DNA from: Prochlorothrix hollandica PCC 9006 = CALU 1027
GTDB taxonomy: Bacteria > Cyanobacteriota > Cyanobacteriia > Prochlorotrichales > Prochlorotrichaceae
Assembly (NCBI RefSeq): GCF_000332315.1
Contig: NZ_KB235941.1
Location: 749,576-785,315 of the forward strand
Direction: 5' to 3'
Length of the DNA stretch: 35,740 nucleotides
In this document: piece by piece, positions 7,671 through 15,686 of the stretch
Numbering within the stretch: the first letter of the stretch is position 1
How the letters are laid out: each line of letters starts with the position of its first letter
Program-made: the position numbers and the translations under genes
The notes under the pieces: generated by a model
What the model was told of the DNA's origin: nothing
The model's database searches: none
The model's input: only the letters and a program-made list of their open reading frames with translations

Positions 7671-7838
7671 CCCCACGACCTGAGGGACTGACAAACCTGA
7701 CCAGAACCCCACACCGACCAAAACCCGTTAGGGGCGTGGTTTCCGCGCCCAAGTCAGAGTCTTCCTGAACGATTACGACCCTCTAGACACCCCTGAAGCC
7801 CATTAGTCCAACCCCTATAGGTTTTATTTTTGCTATCC

Positions 7839-8507
7839 ATGGTCCCTGATGTATCCCCTGTCAAACCCACCCTGCTGGTGGGCTTAGGTAACCCCGGAGC
7901 GCAATACGATCGCACCCGCCACAACATCGGCTTTGAGGTGGTGGATACCTTAAGCCAGCGCTGGGGGGTGGCCTGTGCGCCCCAGAAGAAATTCCAGGGA
8001 GCCTATGGAGAGGGCTTCGCCACCGGCTGCGGCAAAGTGCGGCTGCTGAAACCCTCCACCTTTATGAACCAGTCGGGGCAGTCGATTCGATCGGTGCTGG
8101 ACTGGTACAAGCTGGCACCGGAACAGGTGCTGATTATCTATGACGACATGGACTTGCCCCTGGGTCGGCTGCGGTTGCGCTTGTCCGGGTCAGCAGGGGG
8201 GCACAATGGCATGAAGTCGGCGATCGCCCACCTGGGAACCCAGCAGTTTCCCCGGTTACGGGTGGGCATTGGCACCCCCCGTCGGGGCGATCGTAAAGCG
8301 GAAACCGTGTCCCATGTCTTGGGGAAGTTTGCCCCCGATGAAGCCGGGTTAGTGCGGGATATTTTGGCGTTATGTGTGGAAACCGTGGAGTGTGGTCTGC
8401 GGGACGGGGTGGCCAAGGCCATGAGTTTGTATAACAACCGGGACCTAGCAGCCCCAGACATGGAGGTTCAAATGGAGGTTCAAACCGGCGAAGGGCGGGC
8501 TGTTTAG
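7839..8507 (+). CDS. pth: Peptidyl-tRNA hydrolase
   Basis: The enzyme releases peptides from prematurely dissociated peptidyl-tRNA in the cytosol, recycling tRNA. Diagnostic motifs are LLVGLGNPGAQYDRTRHNIG (binding Asn and catalytic His in G-N-P and R-H-N-I-G-F), KPSTFMNQSG, DDMDLPLG, GSAGGHNGMKS and FPRLRVGIG. The length (222 aa from the ATG at 7839) is close to the family size. An upstream TTG at 7830 is in frame but adds only three residues and is less likely. The stop overlaps the convergent kinase-like gene by 4 bp (8504-8507). It follows tatA after a 168-bp spacer. Confidence 0.95.
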   Translation: MVPDVSPVKPTLLVGLGNPGAQYDRTRHNIGFEVVDTLSQRWGVACAPQKKFQGAYGEGFATGCGKVRLLKPSTFMNQSGQSIRSVLDWYKLAPEQVLIIYDDMDLPLGRLRLRLSGSAGGHNGMKSAIAHLGTQQFPRLRVGIGTPRRGDRKAETVSHVLGKFAPDEAGLVRDILALCVETVECGLRDGVAKAMSLYNNRDLAAPDMEVQMEVQTGEGRAV

Positions 8508-9172
8508 GACTTTTTGCGAAACGGATGGAGCAAGGGGCGAAGCTGGCGATAGGAGGCCCGAACCCAATCCATCATGCCCAGGGGGATCCGTAACCCTGTC
8601 CAGGAGAAGAAGGGAATATAAATCCAACGGTAAGCCCGCTTGAGGTCGTCCCAGGCTCGGCAAGGTTCCTCATGGAGAAAGTCGGAAATATCCACCACCA
8701 GCCCCCGTCCGTCCTTCATCATCACATTACGACCATGGACATCATGGGGGGTGAGTCCTCGATCGCGGGCATAATCCAAGGCTTGATCAATGTCTTGGAT
8801 CACCTGGGGGGGGATGCGTAAACCCCGGCTGATGCAGTCATAGAGGGTAACCCCATGGAGCCGCTTCAGCACCAGGAAATTAGGCTGCGCATGGAAACAT
8901 TGGGAATAGGCCGGATGTTCCCCAATGCGGCGGTAGACTTCCACCTCTTCCTCCCAACCGTCCCGACCGGGGGCGTAGACTTTAACCACATAGTGGGGAT
9001 AGTTGGGGTTCACAAAAACGGCGGTATAGTTACCAGAAGCCAAGTGTTCCCAGGGGACGGGCACCCGATGGACCACGATCGGATCATTGGGATCCACACT
9101 TTCAATACTGATGTTGGGCAGCAATTCCTGATTAATGCGATCGAGCAGTTGATCGAGGTTCAGCGTTGTCAT
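8504..9172 (-). CDS. Kinase-fold protein (RIO/lipopolysaccharide-kinase-like), 222 aa
   Basis: The protein kinase fold is reduced. It has a strand with K64 in YVVKVYAPG, a conserved acidic helix W-E-E-E-V-E-V-Y (73-80), the hinge NFLVLKRLHG, a catalytic-loop-like HDVHGRNV (143-150) and a metal-site-like V-V-D-I-S-D-F (159-165). HDVHGRN replaces H-R-D-x-x-x-x-N, a pattern closer to RIO and lipopolysaccharide core kinases than to Hanks kinases. There is no glycine-rich loop of the usual form and no regulatory domain, so activity is uncertain. It is convergent with pth, with a 4-bp overlap. The substrate cannot be inferred. Confidence 0.7.
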   Translation of the reverse strand: MTTLNLDQLLDRINQELLPNISIESVDPNDPIVVHRVPVPWEHLASGNYTAVFVNPNYPHYVVKVYAPGRDGWEEEVEVYRRIGEHPAYSQCFHAQPNFLVLKRLHGVTLYDCISRGLRIPPQVIQDIDQALDYARDRGLTPHDVHGRNVMMKDGRGLVVDISDFLHEEPCRAWDDLKRAYRWIYIPFFSWTGLRIPLGMMDWVRASYRQLRPLLHPFRKKS

Positions 9173-9711
9173 GGGTAATGAGAATCCTTGGGGTCACACT
9201 GCTAAAGCACTATTGACGACTAGTCTAAATGTCAGTATATCGGTCAGTTTAGTGCAACTGCGATCTACGACCCTCGGTTGACGGAATTTGTTGCTCCATC
9301 CCTAAGCGCTATAGGCACGCTGCCCTTAGCCCAGGTCGTTGGTGTGTATCCAGTAGGATCAATGGGGGGAAGCGGGACAGCGGCCCCCTACAACCCTGAT
9401 GCCTGACTGACTGACACAAGTTCCTGAGGCGACGCAAACTCGTAACAAAATTCCAACGGTTGCGGTAGATCTGTCAGTCAAGCAGCCATGATACTCAGGT
9501 TAGCACCGGGACAACACTGGGAAGTATTCGAGTAGGCTACGATCGAGTACGCTACGATCGATCCGCTTGCTTGCTGACCTTGATCTACTGACGGCGACCT
9601 CTGCGCTGGTTGGGCCTTGATCTTGGGCCTTGGTTTTAGGTCTTGGTTTTAGGTCTTGGTTTTAGGTTTTGAGGTTGTACTTGTGCTAAATGTTGTTTGC
9701 CCGAATCCCCC
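9173..9711. other. Gene-free 540-bp spacer with a mini-element and short tandem repeats
   Basis: The spacer contains the 73-bp family F element (9408-9480), a duplicated CTACGATCGA motif (about 9538-9561) and three 13-bp units GGTTTTAGGTCTT at 9632-9670, just upstream of the next gene. No gene or RNA was recognised. Confidence 0.6.
9408..9480 (+). mobile_element. Family F 73-bp element with 9-bp terminal inverted repeats (copy 1)
   Basis: It begins TGACTGACA and ends TGTCAGTCA, exact inverted repeats. The copy at 34805-34877 has the same length and ends, and most of the interior agrees (ACAAGT-CCTGA, GCAAACT-GTAAC, GATCTGTCAG). The size and ends suggest a miniature non-coding mobile element. 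No target duplication was identified with confidence. Confidence 0.6.
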
Positions 9712-10002
9712 ATGATTAAACCCGCTACTGTCCAAGGTTTACAAAGTCCCCTGCAATCCCAACTCCAGGATCTGACAACCCTGGATCTGGCCCAAGCCCT
9801 TGCCGAACGATTGACCCTGACGGAGGGGGATTGGCACCGCCTCAAGGGCAACCGATTGGTGCGATCGCGGGAACAGGCCGCCGCAGCTCTGGTTTTTCTG
9901 CTGCTGGATCAGCCCGAAGAAGCCCTAACCCGGTTACAGCAGGCCAGTGGCTGGCTCGATCGCAGCCTGTCGGCTCCCCCTTGCCCCGATCATGGGCGCT
10001 AA
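9712..10002 (+). CDS. Small cyanobacterial protein, 96 aa (probably DUF6439 family)
   Basis: Numbered from the ATG at 9712, the mostly helical protein carries LDLAQALAERLTL, then DWHRLKGNR, EQAAAALVFLLLDQPEEAL and a conserved-looking end LQQASGWLDRSLSAPPCP. I recall this pattern from small cyanobacterial proteins now grouped as DUF6439; the function is unknown. There is no signal peptide or membrane helix. A TTG at 9697 would extend it by five residues. It precedes the glycosyltransferase gene by 93 bp. Confidence 0.7.
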   Translation: MIKPATVQGLQSPLQSQLQDLTTLDLAQALAERLTLTEGDWHRLKGNRLVRSREQAAAALVFLLLDQPEEALTRLQQASGWLDRSLSAPPCPDHGR

Positions 10003-10095
10003 GCCGGAAACTGCTGCCCCTGCTCCGGTTAACCCCTGCCAGAACGCCCCCTTAGCCATCTTTCCATTAGCTGTCTTTCCCTAAGCTGTCTTCCC

Positions 10096-11193
10096 ATGAG
10101 CCGCCGCCCCATTCTCTATGCCGCCATCACCAACCATGGGTTTGGCCATGCCACCCGGATGGCCGCTGTTTTAGCCACGGTTCAGCACCTCTGTCCCGAT
10201 ATTTTGCTGCTGGTGGTGACCACTGCCCCCCGTTGGCTCCTGGAGTCCTATTTAACGGGGGATTTCATTGTGCGGACCCGGGCCTTAGATGGGGGAGTGG
10301 TGCAAACCGATGGGGTGACCATGGATGCCGCCGCTACCCTGGCCCAGGTGCAGGACATTTACCAGCGCCGTCACCGCCTCATGGCCGGGGAAGTGCAGTT
10401 TATCCAGCAAAACCGAGTGGGGTTAGTCCTGGGGGATATTCCGCCCCTGGTGGCTCCCATTGCCAGGGCAGCGGGGGTACCGGGCTGGATGATGGGGAAT
10501 TTTGGTTGGGACTTTATTTACCGCCCTTGGGGGGGGGAGTTCCTGGCCCTGGCGGACTGGATGGGGGAGTGTTTCAGCCAGAGCGATCGCCTGTTTCGTC
10601 TGCCCTTCCATGAACCCATGGCGGCGTTTCCCCACATCACCGATGTGGGCCTAACAGGGGGGGATCCCCGCTTTGCCCTGGGGGAACTGCGGGACTATTT
10701 GGGCTTAACGGCTCCCCCGGAGCGCACGGTCTTGCTCACCTTCGGGGGATTGGGGTTGGAGGCTGTGCCCTATGGTAATTTGGCCCAGTTTCCCGATTGG
10801 CAGTTTTTGACCCTAGATGCCACGGCTCCCAAGCTGCCCAATTTGATTCAACTGCGGGGTCTCTGTTACCAGGGCCACCCCCTGCGGCCTGTGGATGTGA
10901 TGGGGCTGTGCCGCTGTATTTTGTCCAAGCCCGGTTATGGCACCTTTGCGGAGGCGTGTCGTTTGGGGGTTCCCATCATTACCATTAACCGTGAAGGGTT
11001 TGCGGAAACCCCAGTGCTGTTGGCGGGACTGCGCCAGGTGCTGCCCCACCGCATTCTCCAGGATAGGGAGTTCTTTAGTCCCCAGTGGGATTTCTTGAGG
11101 GAACCCCTGACGGAACCCTCCCAGCCGGGAACTCTGCCCCAGGATGGCAATGGGGCGATCGCTCAAGCCATTGTTGATTTCTTTGGGGCGTAA
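10096..11193 (+). CDS. Glycosyltransferase of the GT-B (MurG/UGT-like) fold, 365 aa
   Basis: A first Rossmann half starts ILYAAITNHGFGHATRMAAV, where G-F-G-H-x-x-R is the acceptor-loop pattern seen in GT1/GT28-like enzymes. The middle has RTVLLTFGGLGLEAVPYGNL, the start of the donor half. The C-terminal donor-binding segment is SKPGYGTFAEACRLGVPIIT followed by I-N-R-E-G-F-A-E. Such enzymes move a sugar from a nucleotide donor; donor and acceptor cannot be read from the sequence. No membrane helix is evident. It lies between a small protein and a membrane protein on the same strand. Confidence 0.8.
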   Translation: MSRRPILYAAITNHGFGHATRMAAVLATVQHLCPDILLLVVTTAPRWLLESYLTGDFIVRTRALDGGVVQTDGVTMDAAATLAQVQDIYQRRHRLMAGEVQFIQQNRVGLVLGDIPPLVAPIARAAGVPGWMMGNFGWDFIYRPWGGEFLALADWMGECFSQSDRLFRLPFHEPMAAFPHITDVGLTGGDPRFALGELRDYLGLTAPPERTVLLTFGGLGLEAVPYGNLAQFPDWQFLTLDATAPKLPNLIQLRGLCYQGHPLRPVDVMGLCRCILSKPGYGTFAEACRLGVPIITINREGFAETPVLLAGLRQVLPHRILQDREFFSPQWDFLREPLTEPSQPGTLPQDGNGAIAQAIVDFFGA

Positions 11194-11240
11194 AGCCCGC
11201 TAAACCCTGAGTTTGCTTTCTTTTTTGCTCGATCGGCCCC

Positions 11241-12134
11241 ATGACCTTTTCCTCCCCTTTCCCCCCCGCCGCTGCTCTGGATCCGGGGTCCGGCAGTATG
11301 CCGGACCGTTTGGACCTGGAAGCCCCCGGCCCTGCCCCTGATGCCCGTCTCCCCACGGCCCAACCCGATCAGGAGATGGATCTTGGCAGCGTGTCCCTGG
11401 ATCCCATTCCCCTAGACCTGATTCCCAGGGATGCCCTCCCCCTGGCCGATTCCAGTGTCTCCGGCCCCAGGGAACCCATTGCCCCATCCCCCCCGCCAGA
11501 GGCACCGCCCTCTATTCCGCCATCTATTCCCCCATCTATTCCCCCATCTATTCCCCCATCTATGGAGAGCGAGGGCGATCGTGTCCCGGCTCCCCCTGCC
11601 CCGCAACCCCAGCCGGAACCCCAGCCCGATCCCCAAAATGATGGCAATATCGCCATTGATCCCAAAACCTTGGATATGGCAGCGGACGACGTGCGGCGGG
11701 TGATGCAGGCCCAGGAAGACCAGGGGCAAACCTTAACCACTAAGCTCAATATCCTCTTTGTGACCAACGGTGCCCTGCTCACTAACATCAGCATTTCTGG
11801 GTTAATGGCTTTTTCGGGTCATTTCAGCGTTATTTTTAATATCGTAGAAGTCCTGGGTTTTCTAATGAGCTTTACCCTGCTGATTTCGGCGTTTTTCCCC
11901 CGCCAGGTGGTGGTGAGTCCCAATTTGCAGGATAGCAAGTTTTTGGAGCGCTATCTGCTGTTGCGGGCCGATGAATATCAGTTGCAAATGTTGGTTAATC
12001 TCGTGGAGACCTATAATGCCAATCGCCAACGCCTCGATGATGTGTCCCAATCCCTGCGCTATGCCTCCTATGCCACCTGGATGATTGCGGCGGTGATTCT
12101 TTGTCACATGGTGGTGATTTATTCGTTGCCCTAA
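11241..12134 (+). CDS. Three-helix membrane protein with disordered Pro-rich N-terminus, 297 aa
   Basis: Residues 1-139 are disordered and rich in Pro, Asp and Ser, including four P-P-S-I units encoded by a 12-bp tandem repeat (about 11510-11560). The ordered part (140-297) has a charged helix ending T-T-K-L, a membrane helix (NILFVTNGALLTNISISGL), a second one (200-219, ending S-A-F-F-P-R), a long soluble helical hairpin (FLERYLLLRADEYQLQMLV and onwards) and a last membrane helix (277-294). The K-L-N-I-L-F-x-x-N-G-A-L-L start and this order resemble the SLATT/PycTM (DUF5706) membrane modules, but this is an inference from layout only. No partner effector gene is next to it. Confidence 0.7.
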   Translation: MTFSSPFPPAAALDPGSGSMPDRLDLEAPGPAPDARLPTAQPDQEMDLGSVSLDPIPLDLIPRDALPLADSSVSGPREPIAPSPPPEAPPSIPPSIPPSIPPSIPPSMESEGDRVPAPPAPQPQPEPQPDPQNDGNIAIDPKTLDMAADDVRRVMQAQEDQGQTLTTKLNILFVTNGALLTNISISGLMAFSGHFSVIFNIVEVLGFLMSFTLLISAFFPRQVVVSPNLQDSKFLERYLLLRADEYQLQMLVNLVETYNANRQRLDDVSQSLRYASYATWMIAAVILCHMVVIYSLP

Positions 12135-12270
12135 CCCTGGTCTTAACCCTGGTCTTAACCCTGATCCTCGCCCTAGTTCTGACCCTTGTCAAAGCCCCCA
12201 GCCATCCTTCACACTAGATTTTTATACCCGTGATCCATTTACCCTGTTGTTCCACCCACTGCACAAGATT

Positions 12271-13365
12271 ATGACTGCTGAGCCGTCTAATACTGGCGCA
12301 AATTCTGGCGCAAATTCTGGCGCAAATCCCCAGGGGGAGCCTGGTGTAAACATGGGTACAGCCGTCGCTGCCAGTGTCTCCCCTACTCCTGCAACCAGTT
12401 CTCCTGTGGCTAGTTCCCCTGTGGCTAGTTCTAGTTCTCCTGTGGCTAGTTCCCCTGTAGCTAGTTCCCCTGCAACCAGTTCCCCTGCAACCAGTTCCCC
12501 TGCAACCAGTTCTCCTGTAGCTAGTTCCCCTGTAGCTAGTTCCACTACAGCCAGTTCCCCTGCAAGCAGTTCTTCAACGCCCGATTCCCCTCCAGCAGAA
12601 AAGGGGCTGCGATTACCGAAGCCTGATTTGGACAATATTACGGTTTTGCTCCACAGCTTGCCCAGTGCCCCCGTTTTGCCCTGGAACCATTACGATTCCC
12701 CCTGGGAAGGGGAGGACGCTGCGGAAGGGTCCGATCGCCCTCAGCAATCCGAAGACCAGGGCGAGGATCGGCAGTTCTCGGATCGTTCCCAGGACAGCGA
12801 TCGCGATGATCCAGCGGCGATCGTCGATCTCTCCTCAGCCCAGATCACAACGTCCGAAACCGTGGCGACAGAAGTGTTACCTCCGTCTGAAGCGATGATT
12901 TCGGAAACGGTCCAGACGGAAACCGTCACCTCCGAAACTGTTATTTCCGAAACCGTAGCCTCAGAAACTGTCACCTCCGAAACTGTCACCTCCGAAACCG
13001 TCGCCTCAGAACTAGCCCCGACTGCGGTGCCAGGGCCAACCCCCACCATCCCCCCTGTAGCTCCGTCCACCGTGGTCGTTCCGTCGGGAACCCCTGGCGA
13101 TCGGCTGGCGGAAATGGTAGCGGCGGATGTGGTGACGGCGATCGTGCCCACACCGCCACCGGCAACCCCAGAGGTCTCGCCCCCTGAAGCCACTGATGCT
13201 CCTGGGACTGGTGCTCCTGGGACTGATGCTCCTGGGACTGATACTCCTGGGATGGAGACCCCATCGGCAGAGGTTTCCCCGAACCCCACCCCCCCGAACC
13301 CCACCCCCCCGCCTCGAATCCCTGATCTCGATGACGAAGAGAAACTACTGGCCCAGTTGGGTTAG
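12271..13365 (+). CDS. Low-complexity, probably disordered Ser/Thr/Pro/Val-rich protein, 364 aa
   Basis: I do not recognise this gene. From the ATG at 12271, the first 105 residues are S-S-P-V-A and S-S-P-A-T repeats encoded by a 12- to 15-bp tandem repeat (12374-12560). A short ordered-looking island follows (KGLRLPKPDLDNITVLLHSL, then P-W-N-H-Y-D-S-P-W). Next come acidic sequence, a run of S-E-T-V-x units (about 12850-13010) and a Pro-rich part with A-P-G-T-D repeats. The end I-P-D-L-D-D-E-E-K-L-L-A-Q-L is helical. There is no signal peptide or membrane helix. Biased but consistent codon use and a gap of only 12 bp to yjbQ suggest that it is expressed. Confidence 0.6.
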   Translation: MTAEPSNTGANSGANSGANPQGEPGVNMGTAVAASVSPTPATSSPVASSPVASSSSPVASSPVASSPATSSPATSSPATSSPVASSPVASSTTASSPASSSSTPDSPPAEKGLRLPKPDLDNITVLLHSLPSAPVLPWNHYDSPWEGEDAAEGSDRPQQSEDQGEDRQFSDRSQDSDRDDPAAIVDLSSAQITTSETVATEVLPPSEAMISETVQTETVTSETVISETVASETVTSETVTSETVASELAPTAVPGPTPTIPPVAPSTVVVPSGTPGDRLAEMVAADVVTAIVPTPPPATPEVSPPEATDAPGTGAPGTDAPGTDTPGMETPSAEVSPNPTPPNPTPPPRIPDLDDEEKLLAQLG

Positions 13366-13377
13366 GAACAGCTAGTC

Positions 13378-13797
13378 ATGCAGCAACATCAACGTATTTT
13401 GCGGGTGCAGACTCCCGGCAAGAGTTTGTCGAACATTACGGCCCAGGTGGATACGATCGTGCGGGAGTCCCAGGTCACCACGGGGCTGTGTACGGTGTTT
13501 GTGCGCCACACCTCCGCTAGTTTGGTGATTCAGGAAAACGCAGATCCCGATGTGCTCAAGGATTTAGAGCGTTTTCTCAGCAAGCTGGTGCCCGAAGGTC
13601 CCCACTATATCCACGATGCGGAGGGTCCCGATGATATGCCTGCCCATATCCGCACGGCCCTCACCCACACCAGCGAAACTATTCCCATTGCCAACGGTCG
13701 CTTAGTGCTGGGCACCTGGCAGGGGATTTATCTGTGGGAACATCGCCACCAGAGCCACAGCCGGGAAGTGGTGATCCATGTGTTGGGGGATGGCTAG
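13378..13797 (+). CDS. yjbQ: YjbQ family protein (UPF0047), 139 aa
   Basis: The family hallmarks are present: LCTVFVRHTSASLVIQENAD near residues 37-56, a metal-binding-like Y-I-H-D-A-E-G-P-D-D-M-P-A-H (77-90), THTSETIPI and L-G-T-W-Q-G-I-Y-L-W-E-H-R. The length is typical. YjbQ proteins form small oligomers with a histidine-rich site and show weak thiamine-phosphate synthase activity; their true role is unclear. The start lies 12 bp after the stop of the disordered protein, so the two are probably co-transcribed. Confidence 0.9.
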   Translation: MQQHQRILRVQTPGKSLSNITAQVDTIVRESQVTTGLCTVFVRHTSASLVIQENADPDVLKDLERFLSKLVPEGPHYIHDAEGPDDMPAHIRTALTHTSETIPIANGRLVLGTWQGIYLWEHRHQSHSREVVIHVLGDG

Positions 13798-14018
13798 GAA
13801 CAGGGTTCCCCCGTCTCAGTAGGTTGGGGAAAATACACAGGGTTGACTGTGGCTGAAATCCTTGGCTGAAATCCTTGGCTGAAACCCTTGGCTGAAATCC
13901 TTACTCTGTCGTTATCTCTACCTTGGATTAATGACCCTGGCCGGCTTAAGGCAGATCTGAATCCATCGGTTGAATCTGGAACCCTTAATCTTAAATCCTT
14001 AATCTTAAATCCTTAACT
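13798..14018. other. Spacer with a 13-bp tandem repeat
   Basis: Four units of TGGCTGAAATCCT (13850-13901, one with a T-to-C change) are followed by a short TTAATCTTAAATCC duplication (about 13985-14012) just before the next gene. No gene is seen. Confidence 0.6.
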
Positions 14019-15575
14019 TTGAACCCTAAATTACGCACCGTTTACCAACGCCATGGGTTTGCCCTAGGTCTGGGGCTGATTTTCGTGATTTCCTGTGGCC
14101 TGCGGTTTTGGGGGTTGAGTCGTTTTCCGGCCTTGGTCTTTGATGAGGTTTACTTTGCCCAGTTTGCCCAGGATTACCTGACCCAAACGCCGTTTTTTGA
14201 TAATCATCCCCCCCTGGGGAAGTATTTCATTGCCTTGGGGATGTGGCTCAGCCAAGGGTTGCCGATCGCCGGGGCTGCTGTGACGGAGGTGGATGGTTTT
14301 CGCTGGGTGACCTGGGGCTATCGCTGGATGAATGCCCTGGTGGGATCCCTGTTGCCCCTGTTGGGGGCGGCGATCGCCTATGAACTCAGCCAGCGTCGCA
14401 GTTATGCCCTGGTGGCCGCCGCCTTGATGGCCTGTGATGGTTTGCTGCTGGTGGAGTCCCGCTATGCCCTGATTAATGTCTATATCCTGGCCTTGGGGCT
14501 GGCGGGACAATGGGCGTTTTTGCGGGCTGTGGGGGGAGGAAGACGATCGGCCAGGGGGCGAGGTTCCGGTCCGTGGTTGCTGGTGTCGGGGCTGTTGTGT
14601 GGCGCATCGGTGGCGGTGAAGTGGAATGGCTTGGGGTTTTTGTTGGGGCTGTATGGGTGGTGGGCCGTGGTGCGCTGGGGCGGTGGGCTGTATCGCTACC
14701 TGGGTCAACGGTTGCTGCCTCCCTCGCCCTTGTTTGCGCCCCATTTACGGCGATCGCCCCCGTCCTTGCCCCCCTCTCCTCTGCCGGATCCCTGGCGATC
14801 GCTGCAAGCCGTGACCCTGGGGGATCTGCTGGTGAGTTTAGCTGTGGTTCCTTTTTTGATCTATCGCTGGGTGTGGGTTCCCCACCTTGGGCTAAATCCA
14901 GAGTATGACTTTTGGCAAAGCCAGACCCAGGGGCTGTCTTCCCATGCCCATGTGGGCAGTGGTCGGGATGTTCACCCCTACTGTTCCCCCTGGTGGAGTT
15001 GGACCCTGCTGGTGCGCCCGGTGGCCTACTGGTATCAAACGGAAGTGCGAGACGGCAAAACCTGGGTTTATGATGTCCATGCCCTGGGTAATCCCCTGCT
15101 GTGGTGGCTGTCAGCTTGGGCGATCCTCTTTGTGGTGCTGAGTCTGGCGTGGGGGATTGGGGGGTGGCTGGTGTCCGTTGGGGGTCCCTGGGGGGTGGGC
15201 GTTGGCTTGCCGCGATCGTCTGCCTTAATGTCCTCCAGCCCTAGTCCCTGGGATCGCCTGGAGATGAATGGGTCTGATCTCTGGATTTTGGGGTATTTGC
15301 TGCTGAATTATGGGGCTAACTGGATCCCCTGGGCCGGGGTCAGCCGCTGTTTATTTCTCTATCACCACATGGCGGCTTCGATCTATGGCTTTTTGATTTT
15401 AGGGTGGTTGTTGGATCGTTGGTTCCGCAGTGGCCGATCGCTGTTATGGTGGGCGGCGGCCCTGGCTTTGGGGAGTATTGTCTTAGCCTTGATCTACTGG
15501 TTGCCCATTTATCTGGGGTTGCCGTTGGAGGAAAGTGTTTTTCGATCGCGGATCTGGTTTAAAAGTTGGTATTAA
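14019..15575 (+). CDS. PMT-family (GT39) dolichyl-phosphate-mannose-type protein mannosyltransferase, 518 aa
   Basis: This multi-pass membrane enzyme uses a polyprenyl-phosphate sugar donor to glycosylate exported proteins. The first luminal loop holds the catalytic acidic pair in ALVFDEVYFAQFAQ (D42, E43) and the conserved FFDNHPPLGKY (59-69). About ten hydrophobic segments follow, and the C-terminus has a W-x-x-R-x-L-F-x-Y-H-H-M-A-like site (SRCLFLYHHMAASIYGF). Two low-complexity loops (about 231-262, Pro-rich, and about 385-410) look like insertions. The TTG at 14019 is the only usable start before the first helix, because an in-frame stop lies at about 13992. Confidence 0.85.
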   Translation: MNPKLRTVYQRHGFALGLGLIFVISCGLRFWGLSRFPALVFDEVYFAQFAQDYLTQTPFFDNHPPLGKYFIALGMWLSQGLPIAGAAVTEVDGFRWVTWGYRWMNALVGSLLPLLGAAIAYELSQRRSYALVAAALMACDGLLLVESRYALINVYILALGLAGQWAFLRAVGGGRRSARGRGSGPWLLVSGLLCGASVAVKWNGLGFLLGLYGWWAVVRWGGGLYRYLGQRLLPPSPLFAPHLRRSPPSLPPSPLPDPWRSLQAVTLGDLLVSLAVVPFLIYRWVWVPHLGLNPEYDFWQSQTQGLSSHAHVGSGRDVHPYCSPWWSWTLLVRPVAYWYQTEVRDGKTWVYDVHALGNPLLWWLSAWAILFVVLSLAWGIGGWLVSVGGPWGVGVGLPRSSALMSSSPSPWDRLEMNGSDLWILGYLLLNYGANWIPWAGVSRCLFLYHHMAASIYGFLILGWLLDRWFRSGRSLLWWAAALALGSIVLALIYWLPIYLGLPLEESVFRSRIWFKSWY

Positions 15576-15600
15576 CGCGATCGCCAAGGGAGCAAGACTG

Positions 15601-15646
15601 CTTCAAAGTCCCTCGCCCGTTCTGGGAGAGGGATTTAGGGTGAGGG
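15601..15646 (-). repeat. Family G repeat, inverted copy 2
   Basis: This is the reverse complement of the copy at 3467-3513: AGTCCCTCGCCCGTTCTGGG and GATTTAGGGTGAGGG. It lies in the short gap between the convergent PMT and phytol-kinase-like genes, where its hairpin could help stop transcription. Confidence 0.7.
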
Positions 15647-15686
15647 TCTTCTGGTATTAACGCGATCGGTAACTCATGGGAACCCC

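Noticed and set aside
6987-7752. Three long minus-strand frames opposite tatA (up to 244 aa)
   Set aside because: They arise because the tandem repeat in tatA lacks stop codons on the other strand; tatA has the recognisable domain.
12741-13304. 187-aa minus-strand frame rich in V-S-E-x-T repeats
   Set aside because: Mirror of the S-E-T-V repeat on the plus strand; no start signal, and the operon context favours the plus strand.
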